The notes below the pieces were generated by a model. The model was not told the DNA's origin and did not search any database. It worked only from the letters and a program-made list of their open reading frames with translations. Position numbers and translations under genes: made by a program. Of a DNA stretch of 64,000 nt, positions 22,823-34,462 are shown piece by piece; position 1 is the stretch's first letter, and each line of letters starts with the position of its first letter. The stretch covers positions 1,072,898-1,136,897 of the forward strand of contig PDUO01000002.1 in NCBI GenBank assembly GCA_003008705.1, read 5' to 3'. The DNA is from Pezicula radicicola (Eukaryota > Ascomycota > Leotiomycetes > Helotiales > Dermateaceae).

Positions 22823-23366
22823 TATATACTATTGTCAATATACTGTTTGTTTGTTCTTATCTACCTAATTTAGTATATTTAAGGGATCTTAGAGGCCATG
22901 TACTGCATATATTTCACCAAGACAATATCCTTGTCCTTCTATGTTACCAGCTGGTGGAGTTTGTTGAATTATGTCTGCCTTCTACTTCCAATTGAACCTA
23001 GAGTACATAATTGCAGAAATTCTTCCTGATGTGTCTATTCTAGAGATTAACTCTATCCTTAGCACGCAACTCGACTCCGTTATTAAAGTAACCAGACGCC
23101 ATCCTTAGCGCGGCTTTACTATAAGCTTAGATAGTGACTTGGACCAAATAACTTAGATAATAAGATTATATCCGAAGATTAGGAATCTATAACACTACAA
23201 GAAGTCCGAAGAACAAGCCTACAAGTCTAGAGCGTCCAAAGGAGCTGTATGATTAAAGTACTATTGATCCAGTATTGCGAGGTGTATCTTATAACATATT
23301 ATACTATTGTCAATTTCTTACTTGTTGTTATTATCTACTTAATTTAGTATATTTTAAAGGATCTTT
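22823..23366 (+). repeat. LTR-like direct repeat pair
   Basis: Two copies of a sequence of about 67 bp, at 22823-22891 and 23298-23366. Both contain ATACTATTGTCAAT, a TTGTT..TTATCTAC middle, and AATTTAGTATATTT followed by GGATCTT. They are 475 bp apart in the same orientation, as left by a small degraded element or a segmental duplication. Confidence 0.65.
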
Positions 23367-23704
23367 TCAAATAACAAGAAACAATCCATAGCTGTCTTTG
23401 TTAGCCCTGATATAGGACAAATGGTATTATAGTTAATATGTCTTTTCCTCTAATTATGTCTATGGGTCCAGGCGTTTGCTACGATGGTTCTTGCTGCTTC
23501 ATTAACCATTATATTAAACTTAGAACTACCTTTAACTAAGATACCATGAAAATCTAGCACATACAATTACTGAACTTCTTTTAGAAGTGTTTGTTTGAAG
23601 GATATCTTGGGTCTTATGCACCGACTACTCTTCTCCCTAAGCCCGTGTTTTCTCAAGTTGTAGTATACTTACTATTCTAAAACTTACCTAGTACTTGACA
23701 TTGT

Positions 23705-23843
23705 TATCCCCTAGTGTAACAAACACCACTTTTTGTTTTGCAAGGATTCGACACCCTGAGAATTTTACCACCAAACTTTTTGTGTAATTTGTTGTGCATG
23801 TCCTATTAGTCTGTGCATATGTCGTTTGTTACACTAGGGGATA
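23705..23843. mobile_element. Tc1/mariner-like MITE
   Basis: Perfect terminal inverted repeats TCCCCTAGTGTAACAAAC (18 bp, left end from 23707) and its reverse complement (right end to 23841) are flanked on both sides by TA (23705-23706 and 23842-23843), the target duplication of Tc1/mariner elements. The inside is about 100 bp and has no coding potential. Perfect ends suggest a fairly recent insertion, dependent on a transposase elsewhere. Confidence 0.8.
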
Positions 23844-24119
23844 GCATTCTGTGCATTCCTACCAATACCGTATCATGAACTATGACGACTTTGTTAGATA
23901 GAAGCATAAACAGCTTCCACAAGTCGCTCTTTCAACCATAGCGTAGCGAGTTCAGGATAAGTGTACGATTCCTGAAAGTTAAAAAACTGAGTAGACCATG
24001 GTTTAGCTTCTATATTTACTATTCTAAAACTACTAATGTGACGTGTTGAAGAAATTCGCTGTCGAGAATTTCCTAATCCGAGGGGCGGGTTTATACTCAC
24101 ACTAAATCCAAGTTTCCCG

Positions 24120-24440
24120 CTAATTTTACGCTAGTCTCCCCTTTATTCCTCGCTTATGTAACTGACAACGCCCGATGCCTCCCAAAGTCAAAATTGGGAT
24201 TCCCGCACACCCAAAATTGCACGACGTCAATACTCGCGACACTCGAAAAATTGCCCGCACCTTCCTCACGCATTTGCTGAGAGCTCGCCTAACTGACTGC
24301 GGGCAAATTCTACGCTAAATTACACGACGCGGATTTGCGTCCACGACACTCCGATGGTCGAAAAATTACGTGCAACGCAAATTTAGACACTCAAATCGCC
24401 ACAAACTTCACCCTTTTTTAACTTCACCCAGACTTCCTCA
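24120..24440. other. CpG-rich patch in AT-rich DNA
   Basis: About 320 bp dense in CG, unlike its surroundings, with repeated words such as CGACACTC, AAAAATT(G/A)C, TTGCCCGCA and TGCGGGCAAATT (the last two partly inverted to each other). No open frame fits it. It may be the end of a mobile element or DNA that escaped CpG-directed mutation. Confidence 0.45.
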
Positions 24441-24707
24441 AGAATACTCAGCGCTATAGATACTGCAGCCTTCTAAGTCAAGTAGCAGTGTTTACTAGTT
24501 CACACTGAAAATAATATGAATGGATGATGAAGCACGCGTTAATCTTCACCCTTGCCAGATATGTCTTTTGAACGTCTAGTTAATATAATATACATATATT
24601 TTCTTATGCAGTCTGCAACTACCCTATAGTGGAAGGATAGAGGCTGCTGTATAGAACGAATAGGGTGTTAAACAATCGTGCCTTAGTCGCCTGTTAGGTA
24701 GCTTAAT

Positions 24708-24813
24708 GTACTTGGTCTAAGTAACTTACTTGATCTAGGTGGCTTACTTGATTTGAGTAGCTGACTTGGTTTGAGTAGCTCACTTGGTTTGAGTAACTCA
24801 CTTGATTCAAGTG
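24708..24813 (+). repeat. 18-bp minisatellite family, locus e (best copy)
   Basis: Five consecutive units with exact 18-bp period: TAAGTAACTTACTTGATC, TAGGTGGCTTACTTGATT, TGAGTAGCTGACTTGGTT, TGAGTAGCTCACTTGGTT, TGAGTAACTCACTTGATT, then a partial CAAGTG. This locus defines the consensus TGAGTARCTCACTTGRTT. Confidence 0.9.
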
Positions 24814-25108
24814 TACAATTTGGTGCGAGGCTTATACAAATACGGTTCCTTATCATCCCATTTTTTGTCGAAGTTTTCCCACCCAGCTACCCTGGGTCTC
24901 TGTATATAGACATGTTTCGAGCCCTACTATATGCACATTAGCAGCAAACAGGCACGCCAGAGCATTATTTCCTATACAAATCATAGGGCAACCTGATGTT
25001 AGTCTATAGCTCGAGCTTCTCTAAACATGCCAGGTGAGGCACTACACACTAGCAAGACACGAAATATAAGAAATTCGAGTTGATTTTGAAGCATTTAAAT
25101 GGGATAGG

Positions 25109-25153
25109 TAAAGTACCTCACTTAATCTAAGCAACTCACTTATTCGAGTAAGT
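25109..25153 (+). repeat. 18-bp minisatellite family, locus f
   Basis: About two units, AGTACCTCACTTAATC and TAAGCAACTCACTTATTC, followed by GAGTAAG. It is 300 bp from locus e. Confidence 0.65.
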
Positions 25154-25991
25154 TGCGCGATTTTTGTACCCTATAACAGTCCTAACAAGAATGCTTTCAA
25201 GAATATGCAGTAAGATTCTATGTTTTTAGAACACCATATATGTTTAAATCGCAAGATTATTACTTGCATGTCCATATAGCCCAGGTAGCCCTAATAAAGG
25301 CATCTGTCAGAGAGGAAGTCGTACGGCACTGCCATAAATGCCATTACTAAGCAGCTTCCTTAGGGCTTTTTGATATTGCATTCGTATTACTTCGAACTCC
25401 TAGAGCTTATATTAATAAAATTTTGGATTGTGTGATTCTTGTGGCTTGATCTACGAAAGAGTAGAAAGAGAACATTCTTACATAGGTTTAGTATCGACTG
25501 AGGAAAGGATAAAGTAGATATCTAGGTACGAAGGCCTACAGTAAAGGCTTATGCTTCTTAGAAGAAGGTACGATTGAAGATAAGTGTTTCCTAGGAGTAA
25601 TACATTAAACGAGCCAATATCAAATCTATTCAAGATTAAGTGATTATGAGTTGAGTCTACAAAACTGAAGTAACTGGTGGGGATCGTAAAATAAAGATAT
25701 ACATTGAACATATATAATTTTGGCTTGCGTACTTTAACCAAAAAAAAAAGGAATTGTGTGAAAGCGTACCTTCTATTTACTATAAGAACCAAATTAGGCG
25801 AAAGCAAGTAAATAACTTCCCCGTTTGGATAAGCTGTAAGATAATTATACTCAACCAAGTTGCTGTAACTAATTACCTGCTGTCGCCCTTGCTTATGAAT
25901 TGGACTCTTGATCTACTTAAGTTTGGACCCCGCCCTTTCAGATGTGTTATTTGCCCCTTTAAAACTTCTTACAGGCTGAGTGGTTTCTAAG

Positions 25992-26023
25992 AGCTATCAA
26001 GGTTGAATTATCCCTTGATAGCT
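25992..26023. repeat. Perfect 11-bp stem hairpin
   Basis: AGCTATCAAGG at 25992-26002 is followed, after a 10-nt loop, by its exact reverse complement CCTTGATAGCT at 26013-26023, and then a T-rich stretch. No gene is attached to it; it may be a fragment of a small inverted-repeat element. Confidence 0.6.
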
Positions 26024-27088
26024 TGGAGTTTTGATATATATATTTTATTGTTTTTGGTTCGTTTTGGGTTTCCAGGATTGTGTTTTAGGGTTTTAACGCT
26101 AGTGACGTTCTCGCCTTTTTATGGTAAAGTTCAGGCTGTAGCAGTATTTCAATTAATACACAAGATATATGCCTAAGTAGTACCGAATGAACCGTTGAGT
26201 CAAGCTTTTAGAGAGTAAAACGAATGGAAATTACGTTTGCTAGAGGACAACACCTTCAACTGAGTATTGATTAGATGCTGAGAAATCCAAGTGTGATTGC
26301 TGTCATCTCATAAAGTGTTACCACTTCTAAAAAAAAATAACATACGTCAACCTTACTCCAAGAATTCAGAGCTATCAGTTTGTGGGTCGCAGATAATTAG
26401 ATTGTTCAAAGAGACGGCACAAGATTTGTGGCTCACGGAGGCCTTCATTGTTGCAAGAGATCGAACGAGGGTTCTAACTCGACTGCTACTAGAGTGTTCC
26501 TTAGTGTGATTGATTCTTTGATTCCAGATTGGGATTCAACACTCTACTAAAAATAGAGGGAAAACCAAGAAACTTCACACTTTCACTTTTAGGCGAGCCA
26601 CACACTCACCACCTCACAACCTTCGACCAACCTTCTTCAACATGCCTTCTTCTCAACATTAATACAAAAGATTCCTTTTCAATACCGGCGATACCACACT
26701 CCGTTGACCCCTTCTTTTCTTCCTGGCAACATGGACCGAGAACCTGCTGGCGGCACGGCGCGTACCGCGGCCTCGCGTTATATATCATTGCCAGATGAAC
26801 CACACCAGCCACGACCTCTTCTTCTATAACGGATCTTTACCAGCCCTCCCAAGCCTGCTGTGCCTTAACACCATCACATTGTCAATCTCTTGATGGCAAA
26901 ACCCAGCCTGCTTACAACTCTAACAGCAGAGCCATCAACGCTATTGAGGCGCGCAGTACAAAGAACACCAGACGCGACCTCGGAGTGCCCATTTTTAGCC
27001 TCGCTGCCACACGAACATTGAGTGGAGCAGTTGTGGTGAGCTGGTTATCTAACACCTTCAACAATTTTCACTAACTTTCGTTCGTAGT

Positions 27089-29337
27089 ATGGCAGTATCC
27101 ATAGCTTCCTCTTGTACATATGCAACACTCAATCCCCAACAGATCGATCAAAGGCAACCGGAGAAAATTTGGTCTATGCCAGCAGCACCATTCCTGTCGT
27201 CCCCGAAACTCCCAAAAACGTTTTGGATGCCAGGCACTACTCCAAGCAAGCAACTGTATGACTTTCAAGTCATTGGCGTAGATTGGATAGTGTCAAGGCT
27301 CAACACAGTATCAAGAGCAGCCATACTGTGTGATGACATGGGACTTGGTAAAACCATACAGTCTCTGTCTGTACTGGCAAATGCTGCCAATGAGCGTGAA
27401 AAGGCGGCTTGGAGGAACCTGCCAGAGATCCCCAATCAAGCTGAAATAATGCCAGACCCCCATGATAGTAGCAACGAGGAAGACACCGAAGACACCGAAG
27501 GTCATGCCGACAAGCCATATGGTGTGCGAATTCCGATCAACATTGTCAATGGACCTTGGCGTTCAAAAACTGAGTAGATTGCCACCCACTACCTGATCGA
27601 TCCTACACGAAGACGCCATCGGTTCTCGGCAGCATGTCAGAGGTCATTTGGACCAACCGACCAACAAAAATACACATTTCAAAGAGCTCTATTCTGGCAT
27701 TGGAACGCGAAGTAAAGGAATATCTTCCGCATTTCAAATGTCATACGTATATCTCCAAGAGTCCAAAGTTGACGAGGGATGAGATCAAACCTGGACGTAC
27801 AGAGACATCCTTCTGACTACACCAGAACTCCTCAATATCATATCTTGGAACTGTGGGGTATATTGATACTAGATGAGACCCATACGACCAAGAACCCGGT
27901 TTCTCTTCAATGGCGCATGATCAGAGACCTAAAAGCACGCTGCCAAGTGCTTCTCACAGGTAACCCGGTATCAAATTCGTTGCCAGACCTTGGTGGTGTT
28001 ATGGGAATCATGGAGCATGCACAAATTTGGAACGATTTTGGACTTGAAGCGTCCAAATGCGACCCACTTACAACGACCCCAGGGTCTCCCGAGGCTGTTT
28101 TGCTCTGCACCCAAAGAGTTGTAGAAGTAATAGAGAAGGTCGCGAAGGACGAATACAAAAAGAGAGGCGAGCTCATCAAGCGGATATATGATGAGGCGAT
28201 GTTCAAGAGAACATACGCTACCGAGATCAACGGCATTCCCATCGGCTCCCGGATTCCACCTCACAAGAAAGTCAAGGTTAACCTCAAGATCCAGGACAGT
28301 CTAAAGGACCGTCGCGATTTAGCGATGCTCTCTCACCGAAGAGGCTTGTATAGATATGGCAGGTCAAATGGCAATGGAACAATTGTGATGGATTCGGGCA
28401 AAGCGCGACAGCTGTCGCACTGCACTACTTTTTTGGGTTTCGACAACTTCAACCTCAAAGCAGATAGCTGCAAAGAATTCCGCAATTCCGACAAGTCGTT
28501 GAAGGACCTCATGCACACAATCCACCTTGAGGGTGGTAATCTCGGTTTCGACATCTCGGACGCAATTCATGATGACAAGAGCAGTTGCTGTTTGCTGTTG
28601 CAAACCAGTTAGTCAAGTTGAGATATCTGTCATATCTTGTGGCATACATTACAATAATACTTGATACGAAGATGGTGGTATGGGTAGAATACCCTTGGCA
28701 GCAAGTTCTCATTGAACTTTTCCTCAGATACGCAGGAGTAGATTGCCACAGTTTCCACGCTGATCTCAATGAAGCTAAGAGAAAGGTCCTCGTTGATGAT
28801 TTCAACACCAAACAAGACAGTCACCAAGTGTTGGTCATTACGTACAAAGTTGGCTCCACCGCGATCAATCTGCAACACAAATGCCATTTCAATGTCATTT
28901 TTGAGCCAGCTGTGTCCAAACAAATCCAAGACCAAGCCATTTTCCGAACAAGACGTATCGGCCAGAAATACCCACAATATACGATCATATTCAATCTCCT
29001 ACGATCGTTCAATGTATGGCAATTTCGAAATCAGGAGGAGAAAGGTTTAGCAGAAATGATAGCATACATTGACGATACATTTTCCGAACCAGACGTATCG
29101 GCCAGAAACACCCACAATATACCATCATATTCAATCTACTACGACCGTTCAATGCATGGCAATTTCAAAACCAGGAAGACAAAGTTAGCAGAAATGATAG
29201 CATACATTGACGATAATAGTGATGTCAAGTGGGCCGTGTCCGAAAGCCTTGGAAATAATATCAGGAACCTTTGGAAACACATAATGGGAGAAGATATCGA
29301 GGACTTGATCACAAGCGAGAAGAGCAGATGGATATAG
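27089..29337 (+). pseudogene. Broken SNF2-family helicase
   Basis: Pieces of one SNF2/Rad5-like ATPase appear in order but in different frames. 27089-27577: LYDFQVIGVDWIVSRL and motif I DDMGLGKT, ending in a stop at 27575. About 27634-27816: an SSILALEREVKEYLPHF block (motif Ia region). From 27830: WGILILDETH (DEAH-box motif II) with LLTGNPVSNSL (motif III). 28585 onward: the C-terminal helicase half with VDCHSFHADL, VLVITYKVGSTAINLQ and motif VI FRTRRIGQK. At least two frame changes and one stop cannot be removed by obvious introns, so I call it a pseudogene. A splice-like GTGAGC...CGTAG just before 27089 suggests it once had an upstream exon. Its 3' end holds a tandem duplication. It lies in the AT-rich repeat island, a typical place for decayed genes. 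Confidence 0.78.
28939..29216 (+). repeat. Tandem duplication in the SNF2 relic
   Basis: Units at 28939-29078 (140 bp) and 29079-29216 (138 bp) are about 90 percent alike, both beginning ATTTTCCGAAC and ending CATTGACGATA. A 140-bp unit shifts the frame, so motif VI in the second copy is read out of frame; a net 2-nt loss late in that copy returns the frame before LAEMIAYIDD. Confidence 0.9.
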
Positions 29338-31437
29338 ATGTGGAGGGATGTGAAAAGATTGGCAGACAGAGATTCTCTAATGCACTTTTGTAGATATACT
29401 AAAATCAATGCCTAAACCCATAACATAAAATAAATGTCTCGATGTATCTGAGAAGTGCTACTGTAAGCACACAACATGAACAAACTTGCTAGAATTCAAC
29501 ATATTCGTAGCTTAAATCCTGCCGCCCGCTGTATATGTAGAAAGTAAAGTCAAAATCACACAAAACACCTTTATCTTCTTGATTATTTAGAGGGTTCTTG
29601 ATGATAGCGACAGTTCCTGTTTTCCCTCCTCTATGGGTTTCTACGTAGTTAGGCAGTATCTTGACCTCGCCATAAGCCCGAACACGCAATTTAGTGCATG
29701 CATTAATGTGCTGAATATAATTCTACAACCTTTGGCCCGGGACCGAGGGGCGTCTGCCTCGAGAATGTGTATAAGCATCGAGACATGGAATGACATTGAG
29801 AAAATTGGCCTTTGAAGTTCCTTTGGACTATTTCGGCAGGAGCCTATTTGCCATATGGACGAATCGAGAGGCGTATGAGATGCCTGATTCTCCCAACAGA
29901 TCGTATCCTCTCACCTAAGCCTGATGTATGCCGTATAGGTCTAATGGTGGCTTCTACATTGGTCTTTAGCATTTGTGCACCAATAGAATCCTTGTAATCA
30001 TGATTGGCTATAACGTGAGCAATAGTCGAATGCATGCAGTAAGCCATTGCAACTTTGACACTATTGGTTTGTACCTGCATTGGCGAGTCGCTCAACAGGC
30101 TCTTTTTGAGGATATTTTCGCCTTCGTGTCGTCGTTGAATTTAAACAGTTGCGGGAAATTGTTCTTCAGCTCCAACCAATATCGGTCAGCTTATGTGTGG
30201 TAAGCATTTGAGCAGACAATCGACAAGCCACTCTGAAATGTTGGAAGCCTTATGAACTTATTGACGTTAATAGCCTCTGTCACCAACGCGTTTCCGAGTG
30301 TGGACAGAAGGGGTCAGATCCACATACTGGCAGCAATAGCTCTGCAGGTTTAGATTGAGCGAGTAACTCCTGTGCGTTGATAGTGGGTTAAAGACCAGCA
30401 CATTGCATCCGCATAGAGGGTTGGTTCTGCCTCCATAGTGATTTGTACAGCTAGAATATGAAAGGCTTTAAATACGCGCTAAAATTAATAAGTAGATAAG
30501 TTCCGTGGGATGTTGTACAACCCTAGCTCAGAAGAGATATTGCTACTGCAGATGCTGGGTAGATTGACCAAGATGAACGGAGGCTATTGAGAAGAGTTGA
30601 CAAACTCTAGTATCAAATTCAAGAGGATCAGGATCAATAATTTAAAGGAAATGAGAGATGAATATTCTATTGCATTGCAGTAGATGGGGAATTGAGAGCT
30701 CTGTTATTTTCTACAGTAATAGTTACAGATAAGAAGCAAACTTGCTTGTGCCTGTTTGTCTTTTTTCCGAAAGCCAATGGGAAGGTGCAAAAATCACATC
30801 ACTTGACAGCTCTGAGATGATGAGATGCGGGGAAATGACAGCATTACTTTTCCTGATGCTTTCTACTTCATCTCCTATATTCCAAGAACTTTAATACTCA
30901 TCGTGGTTTCTCGCACTGTCAGCTCGCTCTTGAGAAGTCTCAAGCGCAGAAGAAAGTTGTGGCTCGTATGTGGCTCATATATCGAATGGTCACGTGCTTA
31001 CGTGCTTCCATACCTAGGCCAGCCAGATTCTCAGCGCCCCCTAAAGTAGTGGTGGCAGGGGATAAGATCTGCAGCAGCAAATGAGGCCTAGATCGTCGAG
31101 GTCTTTTGAAGACAATAATGAGGTCGGCTGAAAGGATGACTTCATACGACCCCGACTTGTTTACTCAGATTTACGCCAACTACGCCTCCCCCAAGCGCCA
31201 CGCAAAACTGCAAAAACAAAGCTGACGAGAGGCTCATTGTGCGGTATCGTATCACACACAGCCTTGCCAGCTGCCGCTGTCCAGCCGTCTAGTCGGACGT
31301 GTCTCGATGCAGGACATAACCCCGTATATCGAGAACCTCGGGTCTTGGTTTTGTTGGGAATAGAGAACTGGAGCATACCCCACTTGCTCGCAAAACGAGG
31401 GTGAGCCGAGATGCCTGGGTCCTGGGTCCTGGGAGCA

Positions 31438-31481
31438 GATGAAGAAGATGAAGAAGATGAAGAAGATGAAGAAGGGGAATT
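31438..31481. repeat. GATGAAGAA minisatellite
   Basis: About five consecutive GATGAAGAA units in noncoding DNA upstream of the elongase gene. Confidence 0.85.
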
Positions 31482-32035
31482 TTCCGTGGGCTTTCTTTAG
31501 TACTTATATTTGTTAGTTACCTTGGTAGACAGGAATATGGAAGGGACGAAGTACCGTAGTGATGCTGACATGACGAGCTACTCGTACGCTTGAGGCTGAA
31601 AGTCAGGGCCGTAGCTAGGCTAGCTACAGTACCTATGGTAAGCCTGTAAGCCTGTAAGCCTGTAAGGTGGCCAAGCGAGCAGGGACAGACACCGTAGTGT
31701 GGCCTCGGGATGACGAGCCAAAGGGGCGGCTGTAGCCCTGTACTTCGTCCGCCGTCCTCAACAATTTCTTAAAAAGAAGTCAGAACGACTACACAACGCG
31801 CTACAATAGGACAAGCAAGAATAATGCACATGTCGGAATGTGCATATCACCAACACAACACAATGCAAGCCGAGGCTCACTCTGGCTTCGTACCGCTCAC
31901 TTGTCCCATTTCCCAGACTGGAACCCTTGCCGTTTGCTATGCTCCAAACAGGAGGAGCGCAGAAGCGTAGGAGCATCTGGTGGCCCCTCCCTTCCCAGTG
32001 AAGCATTTATTATATTACATCAACAGCTTCATTTT

Positions 32036-32096
32036 TCCCCCCAACGTCATCTCCTCCTTTCTCTCCTCTCCTTTCTTCTTTCTCTTCCCGTCCACG
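32036..32096 (+). promoter_or_regulatory. Pyrimidine-rich core promoter of the elongase gene
   Basis: A long C/T run (for example CTCCTTTCTCTCCTCTCC) 200-260 bp upstream of the ATG, typical of strongly expressed filamentous-fungus genes without a TATA box. Confidence 0.5.
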
Positions 32097-32294
32097 TCTG
32101 TTCCAATACTAATACTTTATCTTTCTGAATGGATTGCTAATTCTACACTTCCGTGTTTCCAACCATCCGAACTTACGGTGCTATCGTGTGCTCAGACTTT
32201 CCTCTGCACCAAGTTCCTGCTTGGACTTTTGTACCATTGAACACGCACTCCAATCTCGAATTCTCACGCATTCGACATTCCCCAGCTACACACC

Positions 32295-33850
32295 ATGGCC
32301 TCTGTACAGGTCTCTGTTCCCTCGTCCTCTCTCTTTACCTTTCCTCCGAGCAACGATCCACAAACTCTCCCAGCACCAACCGCCGGCTCGACACTCTCTG
32401 CTCCACCATACACAATCCCAGCGAAGCTATTCAACGATCTCCTCGATGTCAGGGTCCCAATTACAATTGCATGCGTCTATGCAGTAACGGTAACGGCATT
32501 GAATGCCTACAACAAATCCAATGGCAATAAGCCATGGCCAATCAGCAAGACCAAGGTTTTCTTCTGGTTCGTCGTTGCGCATAATATCTTCTTGGCCGTA
32601 TACTCAGGTTGGACATGGTGGGGAATGTTTACAGCTCTGCAAAGAGTTCTGGTAAACCCAATGGGTCCTGCGGGTCTTGTAGGCACTGTAGACAGTTTGT
32701 GCAAAATGCATGGTACATCGGGCCTTGGAAATGCCATTGCCTATAATGCGTCGCTCTCTGGATGGATCTCTGGATCACCTTCAACTGTTCTCCTGAATGA
32801 TGCTGGTACCCCTTTTAACACGGATTTGGGCAGACTATGGAACGAGGGGCTTGCATTCTACGGCTGGATTTTCTATCTCAGCAAATTTTATGAGGTTCTT
32901 GATACCGCCATTATTTTGGCCAAAGGAAAGAGGAGCTCGACTTTGCAAACCTACCACCACGCTGGTGCTATGATGTGCATGTGGGCAGGTATTCGCTTCA
33001 TGTCTCCTCCTATTTGGATGTTCGTCTTTGTGAACTCGGCAATCCACGCTATTATGGTAAGAACATGCATGGCTTTATGTGATTGGACACTCGCTAACAT
33101 CACGTCCAGTACACTTACTACACCTTGACGGCCTTCTCTGTACCCATCCCAAATGCGCTCAAGAGAAGCATCACAACAATGCAAATCATCCAGTTCTTGG
33201 TCGGCGCATCCTATGCTTCTCTCCACTCCTTCGTCTCATACAGCATTCCCGTCCAGGTCCCGAATGAGCTTACATCAGTTGCAACTAGCGCCGTCTCATC
33301 TGTGGCAGCGGCAGCAGCAGCAACGTCAGCTGGTTTTGGAAACCTACTCAAGAAGTACCTCTTCCGTGCAGCGGGCGAGGAAGGTCTCGCCGGAAATGTA
33401 AATGGCGCATACGCAGAAGGCCAGGCAGATCAGCTCCAGGCAGCTCATCACGGCTCAGCTCACGTGCAGCAATACCGCACCGAGTACCAGACAATCCCAT
33501 GTATCGATACCAGCGGCCAGACATTCGCCATCTGGCTCAACGTGTTCTACCTAACTCCTCTGACCTTCCTCTTCGTTCGTTTCTTCGTTCGAAGCTATCT
33601 CCGCCGCTCTGGACAGAAATCTGGAAAGGGAAGTGTTGGATCCAAGCCCGAAGCTGCAGAGTTGGCCAGCAAAGATGCGGTGAAGGGTGTTGAGAAGCTG
33701 ACCGTTGAGAACGGCCACGCAAATGGCTATGCCAATGGTAGCCCCAATGGCAAGTTGAACGGGAAGCCGAACGGTGTTCTTAATGGAGTCCCAAATGGCA
33801 GCCCTAGGGCGAATGGGAAAATCAACGGAAAAATGAACGGCAAGTATTAG
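32295..33850 (+). CDS. ELO-family fatty acid elongase
   Basis: Two exons, 32295-33056 and 33110-33850, with a 53-nt intron; 500 aa. It is the condensing enzyme (3-ketoacyl-CoA synthase) of very-long-chain fatty acid elongation in the ER. Hydrophobic segments lie at about 60-80, 95-115, 190-205, 225-250 and further on. Signatures are FYLSKFYEVLDTAIIL and the active-site box QTYHHAG at about 218-224. In most ELO proteins this box is HxxHH; here the first His is Gln, as in a subset of the family. At 500 aa it is much longer than the usual 300-350 aa. Extra parts are an Ala/Ser-rich loop (SSVAAAAAATSAG), an insert before QYRTEYQTIPCID, and a C-terminal tail of Asn-Gly dipeptide repeats over about the last 50 residues. 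Confidence 0.92.
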
Positions 33851-34462
33851 ATTTTGAAGAACTGTACGAACTTCAGAAGGACGGTACTTTTTTTTAGGAG
33901 TTGGCTTTAGCTTGCTTGGGTGTTAAGGTTTTCCCTGTGTATAATTGATGATACCTCTCCTTGTATCCTTCAAATTCAGAGTAGAATGCTTGCGCCAAAA
34001 TGCGAAGTAGTGTGGGGGTCTTCTACGAGCGGGTCAAGCCATAAGTCTAGACAAAAAACATAAATAAAAGCAATCATTATATTGTATGTATGCACGTGAA
34101 GAATCTCTATTATCTGTCCAGCAGAAAATATCCCTTCCTCACAATAACTGATCATGATATCTTCCCCATCATCTTACTGTATCATATCTATCATAGCATG
34201 AATTCCGTTGGGGAAAAAAAGCAAAAAGCAAAAGCAACCATAAAGTATCATAAATAATCTCCCCAAATAGCTCCTCAAACGATGAATCGTGAAAACAAGA
34301 GAAACAAAACCACGAAAATCCTCCTCAAATGTAATATGTTTTGTATGACTTGTGGATGAAAGGTTAAAAGCTCGGTGCTTTTTGTGAGGCTTTTCAGAGC
34401 CAATGTGTGTATGATATGATGACAAAAGCTTTGAAAGTTCAGTGCTCTTGTATGCTCCCTCA
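33851..34462. other. Intergenic between convergent genes
   Basis: About 610 bp holding the two 3' UTRs of the elongase (+) and the SANT-like protein (-). AT-rich; nothing else is seen. Confidence 0.6.

Larger units (their letters stand above)
22006..27088. other. AT-rich gene desert with transposon relics
   Basis: About 5 kb with no intact gene. It contains a TG microsatellite (22706-22724), an LTR-like direct repeat pair, a 139-bp MITE, a CpG-rich patch, two tracts of the 18-bp repeat family and a perfect hairpin (separate entries). Base composition is visibly AT-rich apart from the CpG patch. The reading frames present are short and lack motifs. Confidence 0.6.
29338..32294. other. Gene-poor stretch, about 3 kb
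   Basis: No gene is recognised; several frames of 60-85 codons lack motifs. The first half continues the AT-rich island. The second half is richer in GC and has short tandem repeats: CCTGGGT three times near 31413-31432, a (GATGAAGAA)n-type tract at 31438-31481, and TAAGCCTG three times at 31639-31666. The end is the pyrimidine-rich promoter and leader of the elongase gene. Confidence 0.55.
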
